64,000 bases of DNA from positions 237,270 to 301,269 of the forward strand of contig LNAC01000772.1 in the NCBI GenBank assembly GCA_002007465.1. Direction: 5' to 3'. Numbering within the stretch: the first letter of the stretch is position 1; each line of letters begins with the position of its first letter. This DNA is from Ailurus styani. Lineage: Eukaryota; Chordata; Mammalia; Carnivora; Ailuridae. Both the position numbers and the translations under genes were made by a program. This document shows positions 1 through 10,777 of the stretch, piece after piece. Under the pieces are notes generated by a model. It saw nothing but the letters and a program-made list of their open reading frames with translations, did no database searches and was not told the DNA's origin.

Positions 1-1316
1 CTGTATTCAGAAAACTATAAAGTACTCATGAAAGAAATTGAGGAAGACACAAAGAAGTGGAAAAACATTCCATGCTCATGGATGGGTAGAATAAATAATG
101 TGAAAATGTCTATGCTACCGAGAGCAATCTACACATTTAATGCAATCCCCATCAAAATACCAGCAATTTATTTCAAAGAAATGGAACAAATGATCCTATA
201 ATTAAAGACGCTGAATAGCCAAAGGAATGTTAAAAAAAAAGCAAAGTTAGTGGTATCACAATTCCAGATTTCAAGCTCTATTACAAAGCTGTCATCATCA
301 AGACAGTATGGAACTGGTACAAAACAGACACATAGATCAGTATAACAGAACAGAGAGCCTAAAAATGGACCGTCAACTCTATGGTCAACTAATCTTCGAC
401 AAAGTAGGAAAGAATGTCCAGTGGGAAAAAGACAGTCTCTTCAACAAATGGTGTTGGGAAAACTGGACAGCCACATGCAGAAAAATGAAACTGGATCATT
501 TCCTTACACCACACACACAAATAGACTCAAAATAGATAAAAGACCTCAATGTAAGAAAGGAATCCATCAAAATCCTTGAGGAGAACACAGGCAGGAACCT
601 CTTGGACCTCAACCGCAGCAACTTCTTCCTAGGAACATCACAAAAGGCAAGGCAAGCAAGGGCAAAAATGAACTATTGGGACTTCATCAAGATTAAAAGC
701 TTTTGCATAGCAAAGGAAACAGTCAAGAAAACCAAAAGACAACTGACAGAATGGGAGAAGATATTTGCAAACAACATATCAGATAAAGGGCTAGAATCCA
801 AAATCTATGAAGAGCTTCTCAAACTCAATACCCATAGAGCAAATAACCCAGTCAAGAAATGGGCAGAAGACATGAACAGACATTTCTCCAAAGAAGACAT
901 CCAAATGGCCAACAGACACATGAAGGCGTGCCCAACATCACTTGGCATCAGGGAAATGCAAATCAAAACCACAGTGAGATACCACCTCACATCTGTCAGA
1001 ATGGCTAAAATCAACATGTCAGGAAACGGCAGGTGTTGGCGAGGTTGTGGAGAAAGGGGAACCCTCATACACTGTTGGTGGGAATGCAAGCTGGTGCAGC
1101 CACTCTGGAATACAGTGTGGAGATTCCTCAAAAAGTTGATAATGGAGCTCCCCTATGACCCAGCAATCACACTACTGGGTATTTACCCTAAAGATACAAA
1201 GGTAGTGATCCTCAGGGGCACGTGCACCCGAATGTTTATAGCAGCAATGTTCACAATAGCCAAACTATGGAAAGAACCTAGATGTCCATCAACAGATGAA
1301 TGGATAAAGAACAAGT

Positions 1317-1374
<58 letters not shown>
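1..1374 (+). pseudogene. LINE-1 ORF2 3' part (broken, window-edge)
   Basis: This is the last third of L1 ORF2, cut by the window start. Base 1 aligns with base 9030 of the intact L1 at 4045-10777, so the EN domain and most of RT are missing. The segment encodes the region after the RT and the cysteine-rich C-terminal motif (around 1029-1083). It is not a working gene: relative to the intact copy there is a 14-bp shortening at about 196-221, one A fewer near 316-322, a stop near 532, and many substitutions. The last codons run into a (TA)n/(CA)n tract at 1319-1374. The two ORF2 indels are shared with the minus-strand L1 at 18561-25726, which suggests one common defective source. Confidence 0.9.
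1319..1374. repeat. (TA)n(CA)n microsatellite inside L1
   Basis: About 21 TA units followed by 7 CA units. The intact L1 has only a short TATATATA here (10366-10373), so the tract grew in place from the L1's own sequence. Confidence 0.95.
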
Positions 1375-1533
1375 TTAGAAAAAAGTCCCCTGTAAGACCA
1401 AGGAGAATAGTTTCTAGCAAAACAACTGTAACAGACTCCAAGCACATGCCACTCACAGGATGACCCACAAACCGCCAGCAGCAGCAGCAGCTGGGAGCTT
1501 TTAAAATTATAACTCTTTGATCTTCTTCGGNCA
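1375..1533. other. non-L1 segment ending in N
   Basis: Where the L1 should read from its last ORF2 codons into the 3' UTR there are about 158 bp with no resemblance to L1, including a short CAG run near 1479-1491, and then a single N at 1533. L1 3' UTR resumes directly after the N. The segment may be a real insertion or a wrong contig join. Confidence 0.6.
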
Positions 1534-1790
1534 GGGAGGGAGGGAAAAATAATGAAACAGGATGGGATGGGGAAGGAGACAAACCATAAGAGACTCCTAA
1601 TTTCACAAAATAAACTGAGGGTTACTGGGGGGTGGGAGGGTAGGGATAGGGTGGATGCGTTATGGACATTGGGGAGGGTTTGTGCTTTGGTGAATGCTGT
1701 GAAAGTTGTATGCCTGATGATTCATAGACCTGTACTCCTGGGGCAAAGGATAGAAAAAGAAAAGAAAAGAAAAGAAGAGAATATGAGATA
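1534..1790 (+). mobile_element. LINE-1 3' UTR and A-rich tail
   Basis: Matches the 3' UTR of the intact L1 (10543-10765): the G-rich runs, the 'GGACATTGGGGAGGG' block and the 'CCTGTAC-CCTGGGGCAAA' end. It finishes in AAAAGAAAAG repeats, a decayed poly(A) tail. Confidence 0.9.
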
Positions 1791-3120
1791 ACAACAAAGG
1801 AAGCCGCTAATGATTGAAAGGGATGAATGAATTTTTTGAAACAGACCAGTAACTTCCAATTTCCTATACAGATTAGAGAAGCAAATTCCATCTGGAAAAT
1901 AGGAACTTATAATAAATGACATTTCCTCAATGTGCATTAAAATTTTGCACAGATATTTTATGAAATACATTTAAGTAACCAATGTGAAAGCCAACAATTT
2001 ATTATTCTACTTGATGAAAAATGTCAGCTCACCACAAAGTATCTCATTGAGAATTTTGCCACTGAGAGATATAACACTGCCATAAACCATATGACCAGAA
2101 CAGGAGTGGAGAGAGGGAAGGGAGAGGAAAGGAGGATGGGCAGAAGAAAAATGGGAGGGAAGTGCAGGGACTAGGATTTTAGTATAAATAACTATCATTA
2201 ATGGATATTTAAAAAAAAATAGCTCTCATTGCTCAGGCTTGTCATTCCCATTTCTCTACCAAGTGTCACAACATGGTGAAAAGTTGAATTGTCTTTTCTC
2301 ACACAAGTAAATCATCACACAAAAAATGCAAGTGATTAAAAATCACAGCAATGGCATAAACATTGTTAACACCACCCCAGGTGATTATGACTCTATTACA
2401 ACAATGTAGTTTCCAGCACAGAAAACAGCCATAAATGTAATTACTCAAACGTCTGCTCTTACTGTTCTCCAGTGCATTGTGTACATTAAAAAGAGAACTC
2501 ACTGGATATAGTAGCTCAATTCAATAGCTGAAATTAAAATGCCATTTAAAAAAAGGTCTTCTTGAGGTTTAATTAGCTATCAGGCCTACTCCCCTTGTAC
2601 TGAAATGGCCTCTGGCTCTATTTCTAGAGTGAGGCTATGTTTCAAGCTGCCTTGTGTTCATTTAAAGCCATGTGAAGTATCTGGAAGCTAGTTGGTTGCC
2701 TTTTCCAAGGCAGACATTTGCAGATGCAGATGCAGCATCCAGGATAGCCATGAAGGGACTGAGTTCCACAGCACACCAGGATTATTCTTGGCAAAGAAGG
2801 GTGCACTTAAAATACTCTGTCTGTTTGTTATTCTTTCTCTCTAAGAAAAATGTAATGTGAATGGTTCAGAAATGGTAGGACATTCCATCTCTGGACTCTA
2901 GTGCTGCATTTGGAACGTTCTATCAATAACCATGTGCCTTGGGGAATGTGCACATCCCGGGCACAGGTTGCCTGGTTTCATCTGCTTCATCTGGAATTGG
3001 GGAGAATTTTGAGGATTTTTAGAATTGGAGGGATCTTCAGAGACTGTTATAATTGAATAATGTAACCACCACCACCACCACCCTACACCCCCGAATTTAT
3101 TTATTTAATTTAATTTTTTT
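1791..3120. other. AT-rich DNA, no gene seen
   Basis: No long reading frame, RNA gene or recognisable mobile element. A purine-rich stretch lies at 2100-2165 and a short (ACC)n run at 3065-3083. Confidence 0.6.
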
Positions 3121-3480
3121 TCACCCCAGAATTTATATGTTGAAGTCCTAACCCCAAGAACCTCATAATGTGCCTACACAAGACCTTTAAAGAGATAATT
3201 AAGTTAAAATGAAGTTGTTAGGGTGAACCCTAATACAATTTGACTGGTATCCTTATAAGAGGAAATTTGGATGCAGACACACACTGAAAGACAATCATAA
3301 AAAGAAAAAGGGAAGATATGGCCATCTACAAGCCAAGGAAGGGTTTCTCAGAAGAAACCAATCCTGTGGACATATTGGTCTGGACTTCTAGCTTCCAGAA
3401 CTGTGAGAAAGTAAATTTCTGTTGTTTAAGTCACTAGATTGTGGTATTTTGTTATGGCAGCCCTAGAAAACTAATACAGA
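3121..3480 (+). repeat. old mammalian MER-type interspersed repeat
   Basis: One of three copies in the window; the others are 15531-16010 (reverse) and 59975-60336. Shared landmarks are 'GTTGAAGTCCTAACCCC' near the start, 'CTTATAAGAGGA' in the middle, and an end of the form 'TTTGTTATGGCAGCCCTAG' followed by 'AACTAATACAG'. I recognise it as a common mammalian repeat but do not assign a family name. No open frame. Confidence 0.65.
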
Positions 3481-3828
3481 GACCATCTCTGAGTTTCTCA
3501 TTTAAAAACTTTTCACATGCATATCATACTTTTTGGATGGGAAAATTCTACTTATTTTGATTGTTTCTAAGTAAACTAATGATATAATAATACCCCATTT
3601 AAGAAATTTATTTATTTATTTCTCTGTCCACTCATCTACCTACCCATCTACTTCATTCCAAACTGGGTTCAAGGTCATGCTCTAGTCACCATCATCAGCC
3701 AGACTTTTGCCAACCCTGCCTCCTGGAGCATGGACAAAGTTAGAGCACCCCAACTCACCCTTCCATTCTGAGCTTGCTAACTCCATTTAAACAAACAAAC
3801 AAACAAAACCCCAAAAAACAAAAAAAAA
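3481..3828. other. no gene seen
   Basis: Contains a short (TTTA)n run near 3605-3622 and an A-rich (CAAA)n stretch at 3789-3828 just before the small L1 tail. Nothing else stands out. Confidence 0.6.
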
Positions 3829-3929
3829 TGGACATTGGGGAGGGTTTATGCTATGGTGAATGCTGTGAAAGGTGTAAGCCTGATGATTCACAGATCTGTA
3901 CCCCTGGGGCAAATAATAATAAATAAAAA
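3829..3929 (+). mobile_element. 5'-truncated LINE-1 tail (101 bp)
   Basis: Only the last ~100 bp of a young L1 3' UTR ('GGACATTGGGGAGGGTTT' to 'CCCTGGGGCAAATAATAA') with a short A-rich tail. It matches 10674-10765 of the intact L1 closely. I could not define a target-site duplication because both flanks are A-rich. Confidence 0.8.
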
Positions 3930-3931
3930 GC

Positions 3932-4044
3932 ACTTCCTCTTGGGGAAGATGAAAAAATTCTGGAGATGGATGGTAATAATGGTTACACAACAATGTGAAT
4001 AAAATTAATGCCACAGAACTCTACACTTAAAAATGGTCAGAATG
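3932..4044 (+). mobile_element. old LINE-1 3' end, left half of split element
   Basis: The tail of a much older L1: 'TTCTGGAGATGGATGG', then 'ACAACAATGTGAATAAA', then 'CACTTAAAAATGG'. The intact young L1 inserted here. The old tail resumes at 10794 with 'GTAAATTGTGTTTTAT'. Joining the flanks, with one TSD copy removed, gives a continuous old L1 3' end. Confidence 0.7.
4029..4044. repeat. 5' target-site duplication of full-length L1
   Basis: AAAAATGGTCAGAATG, identical to 10778-10793. The base step before it is TT/AAAA, the preferred nick site of the L1 endonuclease. Confidence 0.93.
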
Positions 4045-4055
4045 AACTGGAGCGG

Positions 4056-4066
4056 CAAGATGGCGG
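4056..4066 (+). promoter_or_regulatory. YY1-like site CAAGATGGCGG
   Basis: Eleven bases starting at L1 nucleotide 12. In human L1 a YY1 site at this position sets the transcription start. The minus-strand copy carries CAAGATGGTGG (25709-25719 on the opposite strand), one base different. Confidence 0.75.
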
Positions 4067-5338
4067 AGGAGTAGGAGACCGATTATCATCAGGTCCCAGG
4101 ATTCACCCAGAGAGCTATCAAACCATTCTGAACACCTACAAATTCTACTGGAGATCGAAGAGAAGAAGAGCAGCAAGTCTAGGAACAGAAAATCGACCAC
4201 TTTCTGGAAGGTAGGGCATGCGGAGAAGTGAATCTGCGGCGACGGGAAGATAGACCCGGGGGGAGGGGCCGGCTGCCGGCAAGGGAGTGAGCAACGGAGC
4301 ACAGACTCGGGACGGTGAGAAGTCGGCTCCACTGAGGGACTTCGCCCCAGAGACCAAGCGGGGGGTGAAGCCCCTGCAGGGACAGTGTGGTCTCAGGACC
4401 CACGGGGACACAAAAATACCAGGGGTGTCTGAGCGCGACCGAGCTACCAGGTCTCAGAGAGAAGCCGGCAGGAGAGACAGAGCTGAGCTGAGGTGTCTCT
4501 CAGCTCAGGGTTACCTTGGGCTGGGATCTGAAGCTCAGCCGGGCCACTGATCTGTGAGCGGGGACCCCACGGGCAGCAGACCCGGAGAGACTCACCTTCC
4601 TCCTCCGGGAGCAGCAGTGCGGGAGCGGCTGCAGGATCTGCCGGGTTTGGAGATTCTAAGCGGGGCCGCGCCAGAGATAGAGACACTCAGTCACAGGCCG
4701 GGTGAGCTCGGAGCGCGGCCGGAGACCAGGAGACGGGAGGGACTGCTTTTCTCTGAGGCGGGCTGAGGGCTGAGGCCCCAGGCTCTCGGCTCCTCCGGGT
4801 CGGAGACTGGGAGCCGCCATTTTCAGTCCCGTCCTCCAACGAGGTACGGAAAGCGTTCAGGGAACAAAAGCTCCTGAGAGCGAACCCGAGCTGATTACTT
4901 AGCCTGGCCCCTGGCGAGGGCGGTGGGAATCCGCCTCGGGCAGAGACACTTGAGAATCATAGCAACAGGCCCCTCCCCCAGAAGACCAAGAGAAACAAAC
5001 AAACAAACCATCCAGTCAAAGTCAAGTTCAAGACGGCTAAGCGTTGCGGAACCCCAGAACTACGGAAAAGCAACGGAGACAATTCATGGCTTTTTCCCCA
5101 TGATTCTTCAGTCGTTCAAAGTTCATTGATTTTTTTTTCTCTTTGAAATTTTTTCTTACTTTTTTCTTTTAAAATTTTTCCCTTTTCCTATTTTAACGTT
5201 CTTAACTCTTATATCGTATCAACACTTTTTATTCTCTTTTTTTAAAATTTTCATTGTTATAATCATATTTTATCCCTTCATTGTTTTTAACCTTATTTTT
5301 TTGGATACTTATAGGGTCTGTTCAATTCACCAATCTAA

Positions 5339-5430
5339 TAGAGAGAGATAGAGATAGATAGAGATAGAGATAGATATAGATATGGAGTCATAGACATAGA
5401 TATAGAAACAGAAATAGATAATATAGATAC
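5339..5430 (+). repeat. GATA-type microsatellite in L1 5' UTR
   Basis: Mixed GATA/GAGATA units. The equivalent tract is present in the other long copies (24345-24422 reversed; 36325-36420) with different unit counts. Confidence 0.9.
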
Positions 5431-5698
5431 AGGATTTTGTTTTATTCATTTTTGTTTAGTTTTTGTATGATTTTGGGTTTTTGGGTTTTTGTTTGTTTGT
5501 TTGTTTGTTAGTTTTTGGATTTGGTTTTTTTTGTTTTTTGTTTTTTGTTTTTTGTTTTTTTGTTTTTTTTTTTTTTTCCCCTCTTACTTTTCTACCCAGT
5601 TCCAGGTCTCTTCTGAGTAGGTTAGTGTATATTTCTCTGGGGTCATCGCTACCCCTTAGTATTTAGTTCTCTCATCCATCTATTCCTATCTGCATAAA

Positions 5699-6616
5699 AT
5701 GACAAGGCGGAAAAAATCAACACAAAAAAAAGAACAAGAGCCAGTAATGACGGCTAGGGACCTAATCAATGCGGACATTAGTAATATGACAGAACCAGAG
5801 TTCAGAATGACGATTCTTAAGGTGCTGGCTGGGCTTGAAAAAAAAATGGAAGAAAATAGAGAAGCTGTCTCTAAAGAAATAAAAGACCTTTCTGGAGAAA
5901 TAAAAGAACTAAAATCTAACCAAGCTGAAATCAAAAAAGCTATTAATGAGGTGCAATTGAAAATGGAGGCTCTTACTGCTAGGATAAATGAAGCAGAAGA
6001 TAGAATTAGTGATTTAGAAGACAAAATGTCAGAGAAAAAAGAAGAGGATGAAAAGAGAGACAAACAACTACTGGACCATGAGGAGAGAATTCGAGAGATA
6101 AGTGATGCCATAAGACGAAACAATATTAGAATAATTGGGATCCCAGAAGAGGACGAGATTGAGAGAGGGCCAGAAGGTATATTGGAGCAGATCTTAATAC
6201 AGAATTTCCCTAATCTGGCAAAGGGAACAAGCATCAAAATCCAGGAGGCACAGAGAAGCCCCCCCAAAATTAATAAAAATAGGTCCACACCCCGTCATCT
6301 AATAGTAAAACTTACAAGTCTTAGTGACAAAGAGAAAATCCTGAAAGCAGCTCGGGACAAGAGGTCTATAACATACAATGGTAGAAATATTAGATTGTCA
6401 GCAGACCTATCCACAGAGACCTGGCAGGCCAGAAAGAGCTGGCATGATGTATTCAGAGCACTAAATGAGAAAAATCTGCAGCCAAGAATACTATATCCAG
6501 CTAGGCTCTCACTGAAAATAGAAGGAGAGATAAAAATCTTCCAGGACAAACAAAAACTCAAGGAATTTGCAAACACCAAGCCAGCCCTACAGGAAATATT
6601 GAAAGGGGTCCTCTAA
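5699..6616 (+). CDS. L1 ORF1: LINE-1 ORF1 protein (RNA-binding chaperone)
   Basis: 305 residues, a little shorter than the ~338 of human ORF1p; the difference is in the N-terminal part. ORF1p trimers coat L1 RNA in cytoplasmic particles and act as a nucleic-acid chaperone. Visible layout: a basic N-terminus (TRRKKSTQKKEQ), a long Lys/Glu-rich heptad region at about 35-135 (the trimeric coiled coil), an RRM-like domain from about 140 ('NIRIIGIPE') to 230, and a C-terminal domain ('LQPRILYPARLSL', about 265-277) ending 'PALQEILKGVL'. The ATG is the first in the frame after the T-rich 5' UTR, and the third L1 also starts there. No stop or frameshift. Confidence 0.95.
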   Translation: MTRRKKSTQKKEQEPVMTARDLINADISNMTEPEFRMTILKVLAGLEKKMEENREAVSKEIKDLSGEIKELKSNQAEIKKAINEVQLKMEALTARINEAEDRISDLEDKMSEKKEEDEKRDKQLLDHEERIREISDAIRRNNIRIIGIPEEDEIERGPEGILEQILIQNFPNLAKGTSIKIQEAQRSPPKINKNRSTPRHLIVKLTSLSDKEKILKAARDKRSITYNGRNIRLSADLSTETWQARKSWHDVFRALNEKNLQPRILYPARLSLKIEGEIKIFQDKQKLKEFANTKPALQEILKGVL

Positions 6617-6695
6617 GCAAAGAGAACCTTAAAGAAACATAGACCAGAAAGGAAGAAACACAATATACAGTAACAGTCACCTTACAGGCAATACA
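6617..6695 (+). other. L1 inter-ORF spacer
   Basis: 79 bp, A-rich, between the ORF1 stop and the ORF2 ATG. In human L1, ORF2 is translated at low level by unconventional reinitiation across such a spacer; the spacing here fits that. Confidence 0.8.
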
Positions 6696-9600
6696 ATGGC
6701 TCTAAATGTATATCTCTCAATAGTTACTCTGAATGTAAATGGACTAAATGCCCCAACTAAAAGACACAGGGTATCAGAATGGATAAAAAAACAAGACCCA
6801 TCGATATGCTGTCTACAAGAAACTCATCTTACACGCAAAGACACCTCCAGATTTAAAGTGAGGGGATGGAAAACAATTTACCATGCCAATGGACAGCAAA
6901 AGAAAGCTGGAGTGGCAATCCTTATATCAGATAAACTAGACTTTAAGGCAAAGAATATCATAAGAGATGAAGAAGGACACTATATCATACTAAAAGGATC
7001 TGTCCAACAAGAAGATCTAACAATCATAAATATCTATGCCCCTAACATGGGAGCAGCCAATTATATAAACCAATTAATAACAAAATCAAAGAAACACATT
7101 GACAAGAATACAATATTAGTAGGGGACTTGAACACCCCCCTTACTGAAATGGACAGATCATCAAAGCAAAAGATCAACAAGGAAATAAAGGCTTTAAATG
7201 ACACCCTGGACCAGTTGGACATCACAGATATATTCAGAACATTCCATCCCAAAACAACAGAATACACATTCTTCTCCAGTGCACATGGAACATTCTCCAG
7301 AATAGACCATATTCTGGGTCACAAATCAGGTCTCAACAGGTACCAAAAGATTGGGATCATTCCCTGCATATTTTCAGACCATAATGCTCTGAAACTAGAA
7401 CTCAACCACAAAAGGAAAGTTGGAAAGACCTCAAATACATGGAGGCTGAAGAACACCCTACTCAAGAATGAATGGGTCAACCAGGAAATTAAAGAAGAAT
7501 TAAAAAAATTCATGGAAACAAATGAAAATGAAAACACAACTGTTCAAAATCTTTGGGATACAGCAAAAGCAGTCCTAAGAGGAAAGTATATAGCAATACA
7601 AGCCTTTCTCAAGAAACAAGAAAGGTCTCAAGTACACAACCTAACTCTACACCTACAAAAGCTAGAGAAAGAACAGCAAAGAAAGGCTACACCCAGCAGG
7701 AGAAGAGAAATCATAAAGATCAGAGCAGAAATCAATGAAATAGAAACCAAAAGAACAGTGGAACAAATCAATGAAACTAGGAGCTGGTTCTTTGAAAGAA
7801 TTAATAAGATTGATAAACCCCTGGCCAGACTTATCCAAAAGAAAAGAGAAAGGACTCAAATTAATAAAATCATGAATGAAAGAGGAGAGATCACAACCAA
7901 CACCAAAGAAATACAAACAATTCTAAGAACATATTATGAGCAACTCTACACCAGCAAATTTGACAATCTGGAAGAAATGGATGCATTCTTAGAGAAATAT
8001 AAACTACCAAAACTGAACCAGGAAGAAACTGAAGACCTGAATAGACCCATCACCAGTAAGGAGATTGAAGCAGTCATCAAAAATCTCCCAACGAACAAGA
8101 GCCCAGGGCCAGACGGCTTCCCAGGGGAATTCTACCAAACATTTAAAGAAGAATTAATACCTATTCTCCTGAAACTGTTCCAAAAAATAGAATTGGAAGG
8201 AAAACTTCCAAACTCCTTTTATGAGGCCAGCATTACCTTGATCCCCAAACCAGGCAAAGACCCCATCAAGAAGGAGAATTACAGACCAATATCTTTGATG
8301 AATACGGATGCAAAAATCCTCAACAAAATACTAGCCAATAGGATCCAGCAGCACATAAAAAGGATTATTCACCACGACCAAGTGGGATTTATTCCTGGGA
8401 TGCAAGGTTGGTTTAACATTCGCAAATCAATCAATGTGATACAAGACATTAATAAAAGAAAGAACAAGAACCATATGATCCTCTCAATAGATGCTGAAAA
8501 AGCATTTGACAAAGTACAGCACCCTTTCTTAATCAAAACTCTTCATAGTGTAGGCATAGAGGGTACATACCTCAATATCATCAAAGCCATCTACGAAAAA
8601 CCCACAGCGAATATCATTCTCAATGGAGAAAAACTGAGAGCTTTTCCCCTAAAGTCAGGAACACGGCAAGGCTGTCCACTATCACCACTGCTATTCAACA
8701 TAGTACTAGAAGTCCTAGCCTCAGCAATCAGACAACAAAAAGAAATAAAAGGCATCCAAATCGGCAAGGAAGAGGTCAAACTCTCACTCTTTGCAGATGA
8801 TATGATACTTTATGTGGAAAACCCAAAGGACTCCACTCCAAAACTGCTAGCACTCATACAGGAATTCAGTCAAGTGTCAGGATATAAAATCAATGCACAG
8901 AAATCAGTTGCATTTCTATATACCAACAACAAAACAGAAGAAAGAGAAATTAAAGAGTCAATCCCATTTACAATTGCACCCAAAACCATAAGATACCTAG
9001 GAATAAACCTAACCAAAGAGGCAAAGAATCTGTATTCAGAAAACTATAAAGTACTCATGAAAGAAATTGAGGAAGACACAAAGAAGTGGAAAAACATTCC
9101 ATGCTCATGGATGGGTAGAATAAATATTGTGAAAATGTCTATGCTACCTAGAGCAATCTACACATTTAATGCAATCCCCATCAAAATACCAGCAATTTAC
9201 TTCAAAGAAATGGAACAAATAATCCTAAAATTTATATGGAACCAGAAAAGACCCCGAATAGCCAAAGGAATGTTGAAAAAAAAAAGCAAAGTTGGCGGCA
9301 TCACAATTCCAGATTTCAAGCTCTATTACAAAGCTGTCATCATCAAGACAGTATGGTACTGGCACAAAAACAGACACATAGACCAGTGGAACAGAATAGA
9401 GAACCCAAAAATGGACCCTCAACTCTATGGTCAACTAATCTTCGACAAAGCAGGAAAGAATGTCCAGTGGGAAAAAGACAGTCTCTTCAACAAATGGTGT
9501 TGGGAAAACTGGTCAGCCACATGCAGAAAAATGAAACTGGATCATTTCCTGACACCACACACAAAAATAGACTCAAAATGGATAAAAGACCTCAATGTGA

Positions 9601-10511
9601 GAAAGGAATCCATCAAAATCCTCGAGGAGAACACAGGCAGCAACCTCTTCGACCTCAACCGCAGCAACTTCTTCCTAGGAACCTCACCAAAGGCAAGGGA
9701 AGCAAGGGCAAAAATGAACTATTGGGACTTCATCAAGATTAAAAGCTTTTGCACAGCAAAGGAAACAGTCAACAAAACCAAAAGACAACTGACAGAATGG
9801 GAGAAGATATTTGCAAATGACATATCAGATAAAGGGCTAGTATCCAAAATCTATAAAGAGCTTCTCAAACTCAACACCCATAAAACAAATAACCCAGTCA
9901 AGAAATGGGCAGAAGACATGAACAGACATTTCTCCAAAGAAGACATCCAAATGGCCAACAGACACATGAGAAAGTGCTCAACATCACTCGGCATCAGAGA
10001 AATACAAATTAAAACCACAGCGAGATACCACCTTACACCAGTCAGAATGGCTAAAATCAACAAGTCAGGAAATGACAGATGTTGGCGAGGTTGCGGAGAA
10101 AGGGGAACCCTCCTACACTGTTGGTGGGAATGCAAACTGGTGCAGCCACTCTGGAAAACAGTATGGAGATTCCTCAAAAAGTTGAAAATGGAGCTACCCT
10201 ACGACCCAGCAATCGCACTACTGGGTATTTATCCTAAAGACACAAAGGTAGTGATCCTCAGGGGCACGTGCACCCGAATGTTTATAGCAGCAATGTCCAC
10301 AATAGCCAAACTATGGAAAGAACCTAGATGTCCATCAACAGATGAATGGATAAAGAAGATGTGGTATATATATACAATGGAATACTATGCAGCTATCAAA
10401 AGAAACGAAATCTTGCCATTTGCAACGACATGGATGGAACTGGAGGGTATTATGCTGAGCGAAATAAGTCAATCAGAGAAAGACAATTATCATATGATCT
10501 CTCTGATATGA
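6696..10511 (+). CDS. L1 ORF2: LINE-1 ORF2 protein (endonuclease / reverse transcriptase)
   Basis: 1271 residues, against about 1275 in human. It nicks DNA at TT/AAAA-type sites and uses the 3'-OH to prime reverse transcription of its RNA in the nucleus. The N-terminal APE-like endonuclease (about 1-239) keeps N13, E42, D144, N146, D204 and H229, the equivalents of the human active-site set shifted by one. The central reverse transcriptase (about 500-770) has the catalytic FADD box at 699-702 (D701, D702). The C-terminal Cys/His motif ([18 protein letters not shown]) is encoded at 10080-10133. No stop or frameshift interrupts it. The ATG chosen lies 79 bp after ORF1 and gives the family's usual start ('LNVNGLN' at residues 12-18). 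Inferred to be catalytically competent; not tested. Confidence 0.96.
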   Translation: MALNVYLSIVTLNVNGLNAPTKRHRVSEWIKKQDPSICCLQETHLTRKDTSRFKVRGWKTIYHANGQQKKAGVAILISDKLDFKAKNIIRDEEGHYIILKGSVQQEDLTIINIYAPNMGAANYINQLITKSKKHIDKNTILVGDLNTPLTEMDRSSKQKINKEIKALNDTLDQLDITDIFRTFHPKTTEYTFFSSAHGTFSRIDHILGHKSGLNRYQKIGIIPCIFSDHNALKLELNHKRKVGKTSNTWRLKNTLLKNEWVNQEIKEELKKFMETNENENTTVQNLWDTAKAVLRGKYIAIQAFLKKQERSQVHNLTLHLQKLEKEQQRKATPSRRREIIKIRAEINEIETKRTVEQINETRSWFFERINKIDKPLARLIQKKRERTQINKIMNERGEITTNTKEIQTILRTYYEQLYTSKFDNLEEMDAFLEKYKLPKLNQEETEDLNRPITSKEIEAVIKNLPTNKSPGPDGFPGEFYQTFKEELIPILLKLFQKIELEGKLPNSFYEASITLIPKPGKDPIKKENYRPISLMNTDAKILNKILANRIQQHIKRIIHHDQVGFIPGMQGWFNIRKSINVIQDINKRKNKNHMILSIDAEKAFDKVQHPFLIKTLHSVGIEGTYLNIIKAIYEKPTANIILNGEKLRAFPLKSGTRQGCPLSPLLFNIVLEVLASAIRQQKEIKGIQIGKEEVKLSLFADDMILYVENPKDSTPKLLALIQEFSQVSGYKINAQKSVAFLYTNNKTEEREIKESIPFTIAPKTIRYLGINLTKEAKNLYSENYKVLMKEIEEDTKKWKNIPCSWMGRINIVKMSMLPRAIYTFNAIPIKIPAIYFKEMEQIILKFIWNQKRPRIAKGMLKKKSKVGGITIPDFKLYYKAVIIKTVWYWHKNRHIDQWNRIENPKMDPQLYGQLIFDKAGKNVQWEKDSLFNKWCWENWSATCRKMKLDHFLTPHTKIDSKWIKDLNVRKESIKILEENTGSNLFDLNRSNFFLGTSPKAREARAKMNYWDFIKIKSFCTAKETVNKTKRQLTEWEKIFANDISDKGLVSKIYKELLKLNTHKTNNPVKKWAEDMNRHFSKEDIQMANRHMRKCSTSLGIREIQIKTTARYHLTPVRMAKINKSGNDRCWRGCGERGTLLHCWWECKLVQPLWKTVWRFLKKLKMELPYDPAIALLGIYPKDTKVVILRGTCTRMFIAAMSTIAKLWKEPRCPSTDEWIKKMWYIYTMEYYAAIKRNEILPFATTWMELEGIMLSEISQSEKDNYHMISLI

Positions 10512-10777
10512 GGAACTTGAGGGGCGGGGTGGGGGTCGTGGGGGGTAGGGAGGGAAAAATAATGAAACAAGATGGGATGGGGAAGGAGACAAACCATAAG
10601 AGACTCCTAATCTCACAAAACAAACTGAGGGTTACTGGGGGGTGGGAGGGTAGGGATAGGGTGGATGGGTTATGGACATTGGGGAGGGTTTGTGCTTTGG
10701 TGAATGCTGTGAAAGATGTAAGCCTGATGATTCACAGACCTGTACCCCTTGGGCAAATAATAAAAATAAAATTAAAA
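10512..10777 (+). promoter_or_regulatory. L1 3' UTR with G-rich tract, poly(A) signals and tail
   Basis: Two G-rich stretches, 10520-10554 and 10635-10689, each have at least four runs of three or more Gs on the sense strand and could form G-quadruplexes. AATAAA hexamers lie at 10759-10764 and 10765-10770, inside the A-rich tail, as is usual for L1. Confidence 0.8.

Larger units (their letters stand above)
4045..5698 (+). promoter_or_regulatory. L1 5' UTR with internal promoter
   Basis: The first ~800 bp are GC- and CpG-rich, as in other mammalian L1 promoters, which drive transcription from their own first base. The rest is unlike a typical promoter: T-rich blocks at 5130-5300 and 5500-5578 and a GATA-type tract at 5339-5430. 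The same order of blocks is seen in the minus-strand L1 (24120-25726) and the third L1 (35150-36625), so it is a subfamily trait. Several antisense frames of 70-100 codons are open in the GC-rich part. Confidence 0.85.
4045..10777 (+). mobile_element. L1: full-length LINE-1 with both ORFs intact
   Basis: A complete 6.73-kb autonomous retrotransposon: 1.65-kb 5' UTR, ORF1 (5699-6616), 79-bp spacer, ORF2 (6696-10511), ~250-bp 3' UTR and an A-rich tail. It starts at the consensus-like 5' end with a CAAGATGGCGG box and has a perfect 16-bp TSD on each side, so nothing is missing at either end. It copies itself by target-primed reverse transcription and can mobilise SINEs and mRNAs in trans. Both ORFs are free of stops and frameshifts and keep the catalytic residues I can check, unlike the three other long copies in the window. 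The tail is short and impure (AATAATAAAAATAAAATTAAA), so the insertion is young but perhaps not brand new. Activity is inferred, not shown. Confidence 0.95.

Noticed and set aside
805..1131. 108-codon frame opposite L1 ORF2, repeated at 9851-10177, 19641-19967 and 40766-41143
   Set aside because: It recurs in every L1 copy because the sense strand is conserved ORF2. It is a shadow frame with no features of its own.
9236..9742. 168-codon frame overlapping ORF2 in another frame
   Set aside because: It lies wholly within intact ORF2, whose frame carries all the recognised motifs.
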